DNA from: Methyloprofundus sp.
GTDB taxonomy: Bacteria > Pseudomonadota > Gammaproteobacteria > Methylococcales > Methylomonadaceae
Direction: 5' to 3'
Length of the DNA: 5,131 nt
Assembly (NCBI GenBank): GCA_030619185.1
Contig: JAUXBW010000172.1
Coordinates: 1 to 5,131 of the forward strand
Shown: positions 1 to 5,131 of the stretch, in pieces
Numbering within the stretch: position 1 is the first letter of the stretch
How the letters are laid out: every line of letters begins with the position of its first letter
Position numbers and translations under genes: made by a program
The notes under the pieces: model-generated
Databases searched by the model: none
Seen by the model: the letters and a program-made list of their open reading frames with translations, nothing else
Told to the model about the DNA's origin: nothing

Positions 1-6
1 GGGTTT

Positions 7-37
7 GGGGGCAAAGCCCCCATGCTTGCATAGCAAG
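7..37. repeat. two adjacent short hairpins
   Basis: Two perfect inverted repeats sit side by side. GGGGGC (7-12) and GCCCCC (16-21) enclose an AAA loop, and CTTGC (25-29) and GCAAG (33-37) enclose an ATA loop. No T-tract follows the first hairpin, and only three T bases follow the second, so neither is a convincing terminator. They lie directly before a decayed mobile-type Fic gene. They could therefore be the end of a lost mobile element, a REP-like unit, or the tail of the gene to the left. The origin is not determined. Confidence 0.6.
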
Positions 38-42
38 TTTAA

Positions 43-323
43 TATCACGAAAATGCGACAGGTTGGTTGACATTTAGCGCAACTAGAGGCGAACTTGATC
101 AGTTGAAGCAAGCGAATATCGTCGAAGGCTTGCAGTGGCTGAAAAAGCAAAGGTATACCGATATTTTGAGCGAAGGGTTTGTGCGTGATCTGCATAAACA
201 ATTATTTGGGCAGGAGGCTACAAATTGGAAAACATGAGCGAGCGCCGTGATCAATATATTGCGGCACTAAGAGCTGCCGACAAACATGATTTTTCCAGAT
301 TATTAGAATTTGTCGGTACGTAA
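43..323 (+). pseudogene. Fic family protein (mobile mystery protein B type), internally deleted remnant
   Basis: Two pieces of one Fic protein lie in different frames. The first is open from 43 and contains FSATRGELDQLKQANI, then EGLQWLKKQRYTDIL and EGFVRDLHKQLFG, and stops at 235-237. This matches the N-terminal region of mobile mystery protein B, a Fic subfamily known from mobile contexts. The second runs in the frame of ATG 234 to the TAA at 321-323. It reads about GGYKLEN, then YIAALRAADKHDFSRLLEF, which is that family's usual C-terminus. The two pieces meet near 205-218. The middle of the protein, including the HPFxxGNGR loop that carries out AMP transfer in Fic enzymes, is absent. About 90 residues are missing, judged from memory of the family. 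No in-frame start codon is visible for the first piece, because a stop lies at 40-42, so the N-terminus is also damaged. The gene should be inactive. The upstream HTH partner (mobile mystery protein A) is not in the window. Confidence 0.85.
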
Positions 324-416
324 GATTTTTGATCAGGTAAAATAACACGCTTTTCTGGCAATTCACTTGCTCGAAAAGGTAAATTAACCAACAAGTACAA
401 TACGGATTTTTAGGGT

Positions 417-2003
417 ATGGTAGATAGCAATTTTATTAATGAAATCAAAAGGCGACGTACGTTTGCTATCATCTCGCATCCCGATGCGGGAAAAACAACC
501 TTAACTGAAAAACTGCTTTTATTTGGTGGTGCCATACAGCAGGCTGGTTCTGTAAAAGGCCGTAAAGCAGACCGACACGCCACTTCAGACTGGATGGAAA
601 TGGAAAAGCAGCGGGGTATTTCGGTGACTACCTCGGTGATGCAGTTTGAGCACAAAAACGCTATTATGAATTTACTGGATACGCCAGGGCATGAGGACTT
701 CTCAGAAGATACTTACCGTACCTTGACGGCTGTTGACTATGCATTGATGGTGATTGATGTGGCGAAAGGAGTAGAGAATCGCACCATTAAATTGATGGAA
801 GTCTGTCGTTTGCGCACCACACCTATTTTAACCTTTATCAATAAGCTGGATCGCGAAGGTAAAGAACCGATTGAACTGCTGGATGAAGTAGAGTCTGTTT
901 TAAAAATAGACTGTGCACCGATAACCTGGCCTATAGGGATGGGGAAGCGTTTTAAAGGTGTTTATCATCTGTATGAAGATACCGTGCACCTGTTTAGTGC
1001 GACCCATGGTGGAAAAATCATGCAAGGTGAGACCATTAAAGGTCTGGATAATCCTGAATTAGATGCTTTGGTGGGTGATCAGGCAGAAGAGTTACGCGAA
1101 GAAATTGAATTGGTTAAAGGTGCTAGCCATGAGTTTAATCTGGAAGCCTATTTAGCAGGTACTCAGACACCTGTTTTCTTTGGTTCTGCGATTAATAATT
1201 TTGGTATTCTGGAATTACTGGATGCCTTTGCTGAGTATGCGCCTGCCCCAAAAGGCCGCGAAGCAGAGCAACGATTCGTCAGTGCTCAGGAAGAGGAATT
1301 TACTGGCTTTGTCTTTAAAGTGCAGGCAAATATGGACCCGTCCCACCGGGATAGAATTGCATTTTTACGAGTTTGTTCGGGTAAATTTGATAAGGGCATG
1401 AAAATTAATCATGTGCGTATCGCTAAAAAAATACAGGTGGGAAATGCGATTACCTTTAAAGCCGCCAGCCGCAAAAATATAGAAGAAGCCTACTCCGGTG
1501 ATATCATTGGCCTGCATAATCACGGAACCATTCAGGTGGGTGATACTTTTTCCGAAGGCGAAATGCTGAAATATTCGGGTATCCCCTATTTTGCGCCCGA
1601 GCTATTTCGTCGTGTGGTGCTGAAAGACCCTTTGCGTAGCAAAGCATTGCAGAAAGGCTTGGTGCAATTAACGGAAGAGGGTGCTACCCAGTTATTTAAA
1701 CCATTAAAGAATAATGACCTGATTCTGGGAGCAGTCGGGGTGCTGCAGTTTGATGTCACTGCCTTTCGCTTAAAAGCAGAATACAATGTTGAATGTGTTT
1801 ATGATAATGTTGCCATTAAAACAGCGCGTTGGGTGAGTTCAGATAACTCGGCAAAGTTTGAAGAATTTAAGAAGAAAGCATTCGATAATCTAGCTGAAGA
1901 TGGTGGTGGATATCTAGTTTATCTAGCGTCTAGCCGGGTTAACTTGCAACTGACTGAAGAGCGCTGGCCGGATATTACATTTAGTGCGACACGCGAATTG
2001 TAA
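417..2003 (+). CDS. prfC: peptide chain release factor 3 (RF3)
   Basis: RF3 is a cytoplasmic translational GTPase that removes RF1 or RF2 from the ribosome after peptide release. The 528-residue length is nearly that of E. coli RF3 (529), and similarity holds throughout. The GTP-binding motifs are clear: SHPDAGKT (residues 20-27, P-loop), RGISVTT (66-72, switch I), DTPGH (88-92, switch II) and NKLD (142-145). Family signatures follow, such as [41 protein letters not shown] and FAPELFRR. The order is a G domain to about residue 275, an EF-Tu-like beta domain to about 390, then the RF3 C-terminal domain. ATG 417 is preferred because RRRTF at residues 12-16 lines up with the E. coli N-terminus. 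The ribosome-binding site is weak: CGGA at 403-406, and a GGG one base before the ATG that is too close to act normally. It stands alone between the Fic wreck and hemN, with 98 bases to the hemN start. Confidence 0.98.
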   Translation: MVDSNFINEIKRRRTFAIISHPDAGKTTLTEKLLLFGGAIQQAGSVKGRKADRHATSDWMEMEKQRGISVTTSVMQFEHKNAIMNLLDTPGHEDFSEDTYRTLTAVDYALMVIDVAKGVENRTIKLMEVCRLRTTPILTFINKLDREGKEPIELLDEVESVLKIDCAPITWPIGMGKRFKGVYHLYEDTVHLFSATHGGKIMQGETIKGLDNPELDALVGDQAEELREEIELVKGASHEFNLEAYLAGTQTPVFFGSAINNFGILELLDAFAEYAPAPKGREAEQRFVSAQEEEFTGFVFKVQANMDPSHRDRIAFLRVCSGKFDKGMKINHVRIAKKIQVGNAITFKAASRKNIEEAYSGDIIGLHNHGTIQVGDTFSEGEMLKYSGIPYFAPELFRRVVLKDPLRSKALQKGLVQLTEEGATQLFKPLKNNDLILGAVGVLQFDVTAFRLKAEYNVECVYDNVAIKTARWVSSDNSAKFEEFKKKAFDNLAEDGGGYLVYLASSRVNLQLTEERWPDITFSATREL

Positions 2004-2066
2004 TTATCGCATAGCAGCGGCTTTAGCTGCGATTGCCCAATTTGAAAGGGTGGTAAAAGCCATTTC

Positions 2067-2075
2067 TGTTATATA
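2067..2075 (+). promoter_or_regulatory. possible extended -10 promoter for hemN
   Basis: TG at 2067-2068, one base, then TATATA (2070-2075) resembles an extended -10 element. TTGAAA at 2042-2047 would be a -35 only with an over-long 22-base spacer. Transcription would begin near 2082, downstream of the TTG at 2078 and about 20 bases before ATG 2102. No convincing FNR/Anr box (TTGAT-N4-ATCAA) is seen, although hemN genes are often under oxygen control. This is a weak prediction. Confidence 0.25.
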
Positions 2076-2101
2076 AATTGCTTCAAACTCAGAAAAATAC
2101 T

Positions 2102-3481
2102 ATGGATCAATCCGTAAAATTCGACCTGGATCTCATTAATCGTTACGATAAATCGGGACCACGTTACACTTCCTACCCTACGGCTTTAGAGTTACATGAT
2201 GGCTTTAGCGAGCAAGATTATAAGCAGCAAATTGCATTATCAAATGCGCGTGGCGGGCCATTGTCTCTGTATTTTCATATCCCCTTTTGCGATACCGTTT
2301 GCTATTACTGTGCTTGTAATAAAATTATTACCAAAAACCGGGAACATGCAGAGCCGTATCTGGCTAATTTATTTAAGGAGGTCGCACTTCAGGGTGCATT
2401 ATTTGATAATAAGCGCATCGTAAACCAGTTGCACTGGGGTGGGGGAACACCGACCTTTTTAGATTATGAGCAGATGAGTCGCCTAATGAGCGCAACACGC
2501 GAGCATTTTAATCTAAAAGACGATGATAGTGGCGAGTACTCAATAGAAATAGACCCGCGTGCAACTGACGATCACACCATTAAGCAGTTACGTGAATTAG
2601 GCTTTAATCGCATCAGTTTGGGGGTGCAGGATTTTGATCCAGCGGTACAACAAGCCGTTAATCGTATTCAATCAGAGGCGCAGACGTTTGCCGTATTAGA
2701 AGCGGCTCGAAAAGAGGGTTTTCGCTCAACCAGTATTGATTTAATCTATGGCTTGCCACTGCAAACGGTTAGCTCGTTTGCGCAGACTCTGGATAAAATT
2801 CTCAGTGTCGCACCGGACCGCTTTTCAATTTTTAACTACGCACACCTTCCGGCCCGGTTTAAAACGCAACGGCAGATTAATGAAGCAGATATGCCCAGTG
2901 CAGAAGTAAAACTGGATATTCTGCAAATGATTATGCAACGTTTACAGGATGCAGGCTATATTTATATCGGTATGGACCATTTTGCCCTGCCGGATGATGA
3001 ACTGGCAATTGCGCAAAGAGAAAATAAACTATACCGAAATTTTCAAGGCTACTCTACCCATTCAGATTGTGACTTGATTGGTCTGGGGATCACATCGATA
3101 GGTCGCGTAGCTGATAGTTATGTGCAGAATGTAAAAGACCTTGCGGCTTATGATGTCAGGATTGCTAAAGGTGAATTACCAATATTCAAAGGCTTTGTCT
3201 TAAATGACGATGATAGGTTGCGTCGCGCTGTAATCACACAGTTAATTTGTCATTTTTCTTTATCTTTTACACCAATCGAACAGCAATATAACATTCAATT
3301 CAAAGATTACTTTGCCCAAGAACTAAATGCATTACAAGCTATGCAAATGGATGGGTTACTGAGTATGGATGATAAAGGCATCTATGTATTAACAGCAGGG
3401 CGCCTATTGATTCGTAATATTTGTATGTGTTTTGATCGTTACCTTAATACAAAAAAACAACAATTTTCAAAAGTAATATAA
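2102..3481 (+). CDS. hemN: oxygen-independent coproporphyrinogen III dehydrogenase (radical SAM)
   Basis: HemN oxidatively decarboxylates two propionate side chains of coproporphyrinogen III to give protoporphyrinogen IX. It uses S-adenosylmethionine and a [4Fe-4S] cluster, and replaces oxygen-dependent HemF when oxygen is low. From ATG 2102 the protein has 459 residues, against 457 in E. coli. The cluster motif is C63-x3-C67-x2-C70-x-C72 in HIPFCDTVCYYCACNKI, with the conserved Tyr57 before it. GGGTPT (113-118) is the SAM-binding loop, and SGPRYTSYPTA, IDLIYGLP, FNYAHLP, YIGMDHFALPDDELA and the terminal GRLLIRNICMCFD are HemN signatures. These separate it from HemW, which lacks much of this C-terminal half. 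An in-frame TTG at 2078 would add eight residues, but ATG 2102 matches the E. coli N-terminus; neither start has a clear Shine-Dalgarno. It probably heads a transcription unit with the next two genes, since only 13 bases separate it from the next start and no terminator lies between. Confidence 0.97.
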   Translation: MDQSVKFDLDLINRYDKSGPRYTSYPTALELHDGFSEQDYKQQIALSNARGGPLSLYFHIPFCDTVCYYCACNKIITKNREHAEPYLANLFKEVALQGALFDNKRIVNQLHWGGGTPTFLDYEQMSRLMSATREHFNLKDDDSGEYSIEIDPRATDDHTIKQLRELGFNRISLGVQDFDPAVQQAVNRIQSEAQTFAVLEAARKEGFRSTSIDLIYGLPLQTVSSFAQTLDKILSVAPDRFSIFNYAHLPARFKTQRQINEADMPSAEVKLDILQMIMQRLQDAGYIYIGMDHFALPDDELAIAQRENKLYRNFQGYSTHSDCDLIGLGITSIGRVADSYVQNVKDLAAYDVRIAKGELPIFKGFVLNDDDRLRRAVITQLICHFSLSFTPIEQQYNIQFKDYFAQELNALQAMQMDGLLSMDDKGIYVLTAGRLLIRNICMCFDRYLNTKKQQFSKVI

Positions 3482-3494
3482 CAGAGGTTCTTAA

Positions 3495-4118
3495 ATGACT
3501 GAACAGCAAACAAAAAACTCAAAAGGCTATATGGCGGCTGCATTAAACCATATCTACATTAATGAAATAATATTCATTAGTTTAATTTTATTATGTTTTT
3601 TTGGCGAAATACTTATGGAGGTATCCGATAGAGCAGGGGTATTCTATTGGCTGTTAATGTCACCCGTATTCTTTTTTTCTTCCATGTTAAGTGAAAAAAC
3701 CAAGGCCTTAGCGACAGGCTTTGAGGCACAGAACTTAATCAAGAATCTGCTGCTTCTTTGGGGGAGTGCTTTTTTTGCAATATTACTGGTTTTTTTAACC
3801 TGGCATGCCGAGATGATGAAAGCACTGGCTGCCGCAATAACCATTCATATTATACTGGCACATACCATGTTTTTAAGCGGCATAGTTCTGGGTTTTCGCT
3901 ATTATTTAATTGGTACCTTATTATTTATGACAGCAGGGCTAACTACCTTAATGGAAGCTCATTTTGCTATTGATTTACTGATAACGCTTCCTTTTATCTG
4001 GTTAGGTCTGTACTGGGAAAAAAAGCACGTATTCCCCAATTTAACCCCGGATAATGAAATCATTAATGAGATAGTCGAGGATCAGGATCATCACCGCAGG
4101 AAAGACGATATAAAATGA
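3495..4118 (+). CDS. unrecognised six-helix inner-membrane protein
   Basis: I do not recognise this 207-residue protein. It is strongly hydrophobic, with about six membrane segments near residues 24-42, 49-65, 85-103, 110-132, 134-152 and 157-174. The first ~20 residues and the last ~33 are polar. The tail is charged, with an acidic stretch (EIVEDQ) followed by DHHRRKDD. There is no signal peptide and no known transporter or enzyme motif that I can name. Polar or charged residues inside or beside helices (E38, E42, H104, E106, H118, H123, E154, H156, D160) could be functional. The start ATG has a good Shine-Dalgarno, AGAGG at 3483-3487, seven bases away. Its TGA stop (4116-4118) overlaps the ATG of the SemiSWEET gene by four bases, so translation of the two is probably coupled. 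That suggests a shared membrane role, but no function is assigned. The coding call is supported by length, ribosome-binding site and tight packing. Confidence 0.87.
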   Translation: MTEQQTKNSKGYMAAALNHIYINEIIFISLILLCFFGEILMEVSDRAGVFYWLLMSPVFFFSSMLSEKTKALATGFEAQNLIKNLLLLWGSAFFAILLVFLTWHAEMMKALAAAITIHIILAHTMFLSGIVLGFRYYLIGTLLFMTAGLTTLMEAHFAIDLLITLPFIWLGLYWEKKHVFPNLTPDNEIINEIVEDQDHHRRKDDIK

Positions 4119-4414
4119 TCACAATAACACCGGAAATAATAGGCTACATGGCTGCAACACTCACTACTAGTTCATTTTTACCGCAAGCCATCATGACATT
4201 AAAAACCAGGGATACCGAGTCTCTGTCTTTAAGCATGTACGTAACTTTTACTTTGGGTGTATTACTATGGCTCATTTATGGGCTCTATCTTGATGACAAA
4301 GCCATTATCTATGCAAATGCGATTACACTGATACTTGCGTCCTCCATCTTATTTATGAAGGTTTATAATACGCTAACTCATAAAACAGGGCACAGTATTG
4401 AGAAAGAGCAGTAA
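4115..4414 (+). CDS. SemiSWEET sugar transporter (MtN3/PQ-loop family)
   Basis: SemiSWEETs are small bacterial transporters of three helices that pair into a homodimer and carry sugars by facilitated diffusion. This 99-residue protein is full length for the family. Three helices are visible: about residues 7-27 (containing TTSSFLPQ), 40-58 (MYVTFTLGVLLWLIYGLYL) and 63-84 (AIIYANAITLILASSILF). The PQ motif is P23-Q24. KTRDTESLSLSMY after it, W52 in LLWLIYG and N68 in YANAITL match the conserved family pattern; the Trp and Asn are the usual sugar-contacting residues. The start overlaps the stop of the membrane-protein gene (ATGA at 4115-4118), with AGGAAAG at 4098-4104 as a plausible ribosome-binding site. 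The substrate cannot be told from the sequence; glucose and sucrose are known for relatives. It is the last gene of the probable hemN unit. Confidence 0.95.
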   Translation: MITITPEIIGYMAATLTTSSFLPQAIMTLKTRDTESLSLSMYVTFTLGVLLWLIYGLYLDDKAIIYANAITLILASSILFMKVYNTLTHKTGHSIEKEQ

Positions 4415-4417
4415 AGA

Positions 4418-4467
4418 AGGGCAATTAAGGACAGCTAAAAAAGTACAAGCTTGCCCTAAATCCTTGA
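4418..4467 (+). other. interlocked inverted repeats after the SemiSWEET gene (possible 3' structure)
   Basis: AGGGCAA (4418-4424) is complementary to TTGCCCT (4451-4457). Inside its loop, TTAAGGA (4425-4431) can pair with TCCTTGA (4461-4467), with one G-T pair. The arms alternate, so both stems together would form an H-type pseudoknot. There is no T-run directly after, so this is not a classical terminator. It could protect or end the mRNA, or be chance; the loops are long and AT-rich. No open reading frame is supported in 4415-4554. Confidence 0.35.
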
Positions 4468-4513
4468 AATAGAAATTAAAGCAATTTATATTAAAAGTTT
4501 CTTAATAAAAGTC

Positions 4514-4542
4514 TTTTCATTTATCTGAAAATTGCGTATTAT
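4514..4542 (+). promoter_or_regulatory. promoter of tRNA-Ser
   Basis: A -35 box TTTTCA (4514-4519) and a -10 box TATTAT (4537-4542) are separated by exactly 17 bases, the optimal sigma-70 spacing. Transcription would start near 4549, a few bases before the mature tRNA at 4555. The tRNA is therefore probably transcribed on its own and not from the hemN unit. Confidence 0.65.
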
Positions 4543-4554
4543 ACCAGCTCTTAC

Positions 4555-4644
4555 GGAGAGGTGGCTGAGCGGCCGAAAGCGGCGGTCTTGAAAACCGTTG
4601 AGGGTTTATCCCCTCCCAGGGTTCGAATCCCTGCCTCTCCGCCA
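4555..4644 (+). tRNA. tRNA-Ser (anticodon UGA)
   Basis: A 90-base class II tRNA with a long variable arm. GGAGAGG (4555-4561) pairs with CCTCTCC (4634-4640), followed by discriminator G4641 and encoded CCA (4642-4644). The anticodon loop CTTGAAA carries TGA at 4589-4591, closed by GCGGT and ACCGT. The variable arm uses GAGGG and CCCTC, and the T arm holds the standard GTTCGAATCC. It reads serine UCA and, with the usual modified U34, other UCN codons. The sequence resembles E. coli tRNA-Ser(UGA) in the anticodon and T arms. Serine tRNA genes are frequent integration sites for islands and phages, and the sequence downstream fits this. Confidence 0.98.
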
Positions 4645-4647
4645 TTT

Positions 4648-4669
4648 ATGCTTATAAGCATCTATTTTA
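4648..4669 (+). terminator. weak candidate terminator of tRNA-Ser
   Basis: ATGCTTATAAGCAT (4648-4661) is a perfect palindrome three bases after the tRNA CCA. It can fold as a 5-bp stem with a TATA loop and is followed by CTATTTTA. The stem is short and the T-tract interrupted, so termination or processing here is only plausible. Confidence 0.4.
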
Positions 4670-4701
4670 TAACAAAATAAAAAATATATCTTATTTTGTT
4701 A
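4670..4701. repeat. 11-bp inverted repeat downstream of tRNA-Ser
   Basis: TAACAAAATAA (4670-4680) and TTATTTTGTTA (4691-4701) are perfect reverse complements around a 10-base AT-rich centre. The second arm is T-rich, so the element might finish transcription left by the first palindrome. It might equally be a protein-binding site or part of an attachment region. Confidence 0.6.
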
Positions 4702-4717
4702 CCCCTGTTGTTACCCC
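4696..4717. repeat. direct repeat of TTGTTACCCC
   Basis: TTGTTACCCC occurs at 4696-4705 and again at 4708-4717, with a 12-base period. Closely spaced short direct repeats just past a tRNA can be arm-type binding sites of a tyrosine integrase. No integrase gene and no second copy of the tRNA 3' end are visible in the window, so this reading is inference only. Confidence 0.5.
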
Positions 4718-4746
4718 ATTTATAGCCTGATAGGGCTTGTCAATTA

Positions 4747-4813
4747 ATTTGTATCTGACCCCAGTTATCATTACCCCAGTTATCATTATTTGTATCTGCC
4801 CCCAGTTATCATT
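4747..4813. repeat. 26-base tandem repeat, two full copies and one partial
   Basis: Unit 1 (4747-4772) is ATTTGTATCTG, then A, then CCCCAGTTATCATT. Unit 2 (4773-4787) is only the second part, A plus CCCCAGTTATCATT. Unit 3 (4788-4813) repeats unit 1 with a single A-to-C change. The three follow one another with no gap. Read on the other strand the motif is GGGGTCAGATACAAAT preceded by TAATGATAACT. From memory, similar GGGGTCAGA-type motifs flank REP-associated Y1 transposase genes in gammaproteobacteria; no such gene is in the window. The repeats are not a CRISPR array, because they have no spacers. Confidence 0.9.
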
Positions 4814-4844
4814 AAAAACCCTTGCGTTCATCCAGCAAACCAGG

Positions 4845-5131
4845 GCTGCTGGATTCATCAGAAAACTGGTTCACCATATTCCCCCACATTACCTCAATGT
4901 CATACGGCACTATGGGCTCTCTGCCAGCCGAGTTAAAACTGCGTACAAAACAATCACCGATAAACTATTAGGAAAAGCTTCTAACAGCGAAGAGCTGGAG
5001 AGAAAGACAGACAGATTTTCTAGGAAAAGGCCCACTGCTTTGTAATATTTGCCAGACGGTTATGGTCTTTGTTACAGCTCATATCCCAAATCCTCTGACT
5101 TTGGTTACCGTGAAAGATACCTTGTACGGGA
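4845..5131 (+). pseudogene. IS91-family (Y2/HUH) transposase, C-terminal remnant with frameshift
   Basis: Only the end of the transposase is present. The first frame reads AAGFIRKLVHHIPPHY, then LNVIRHYGLSASRVK and about TDKLLG. This is the stretch (FIRR...HIP...RHYG) that follows the catalytic domain in IS91-type transposases. The true protein then continues in the +1 frame from about 4993: SWRERQTDFLGKGPLL followed by CNICQTVM. That is the typical W-x-E tail with a C-x2-C zinc knuckle, and it stays open to the window edge. A net one-base insertion (or two-base loss) somewhere in about 4970-4992 therefore broke the gene; the first frame stops at 5043-5045. The N-terminal zinc finger and the HUH and paired-tyrosine catalytic motifs are missing, and the sequence to the left changes to tandem repeats. 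The fragment cannot be active. The 3' end lies outside the window. Confidence 0.83.

Noticed and set aside
234..323. Separate small gene of 29 codons starting at ATG 234
   Set aside because: Its product matches the C-terminus of Fic mobile mystery protein B, and similarity starts before the ATG, so it is part of the broken Fic gene.
396..401. TACAAT as the prfC -10 box
   Set aside because: No -35 hexamer lies at acceptable spacing: TTGCTC (367-372) is 23 bases away and the 17-base position reads GAAAAG. A prfC promoter is likely in 324-416 but cannot be placed.
410..655. Reverse-strand open frames within prfC and elsewhere (also 1586-1786 and 3644-3844)
   Set aside because: They lie opposite clearly conserved coding sequence or a well-packed gene, and their translations resemble no family I know.
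2014..2030. GCAGC/GCTGC hairpin after prfC as a rho-independent terminator
   Set aside because: The stem is only 5 bp with a 7-base loop, and no T-run follows.
2078..2101. TTG 2078 as the hemN start
   Set aside because: It would add eight residues beyond the usual N-terminus, has no ribosome-binding site, and would lie upstream of the transcription start of the best -10 candidate.
4747..4813. CRISPR-like array
   Set aside because: The units are contiguous with no unique spacers between them, and no cas gene is present.
4737..5045. Open frame of 102 codons beginning at TTG 4737
   Set aside because: It is a chance fusion. The first 25 codons or so read through the tandem repeats, and the rest is the IS91 transposase remnant before its frameshift. 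It has no ribosome-binding site.

Overview
The window looks like a chromosomal segment of a gammaproteobacterium of fairly low GC. RF3 and HemN match the Escherichia coli proteins closely from end to end, and the tRNA-Ser carries an encoded CCA. The mix of these genes with a SemiSWEET and mobile-element debris would suit a Methylococcales- or Thiotrichales-like organism, but that is a weak guess and the genus cannot be read from this sequence.

Layout, all on the + strand. Positions 1-42 hold two compact hairpins of unknown origin. Positions 43-323 are the wreck of a Fic gene of the 'mobile mystery protein B' kind: an N-terminal piece and a C-terminal piece joined out of frame, with the catalytic centre deleted. 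Positions 417-2003 are prfC (peptide chain release factor 3). Positions 2102-3481 are hemN (oxygen-independent coproporphyrinogen III dehydrogenase). It is followed closely by an unrecognised six-helix membrane protein (3495-4118), whose stop overlaps the start of a SemiSWEET sugar transporter (4115-4414). The last three genes look like one transcription unit. Positions 4555-4644 are tRNA-Ser(UGA), with a good promoter just upstream.

Downstream of the tRNA (4645-5131) no intact gene is seen. The region holds a short palindrome, an 11-bp inverted repeat, a doubled 10-mer (TTGTTACCCC), a 26-base repeat in two full copies and one partial copy, and the frameshifted C-terminal end of an IS91-family transposase that runs off the window. 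This is the usual look of a tRNA-adjacent integration hot spot after decay.

Functionally the core is housekeeping: translation termination (RF3, tRNA-Ser) and haem synthesis (HemN). The least explained part is the membrane protein translationally coupled to the SemiSWEET. No CRISPR array, intact defence system or intact mobile element is visible. No minus-strand gene is supported.
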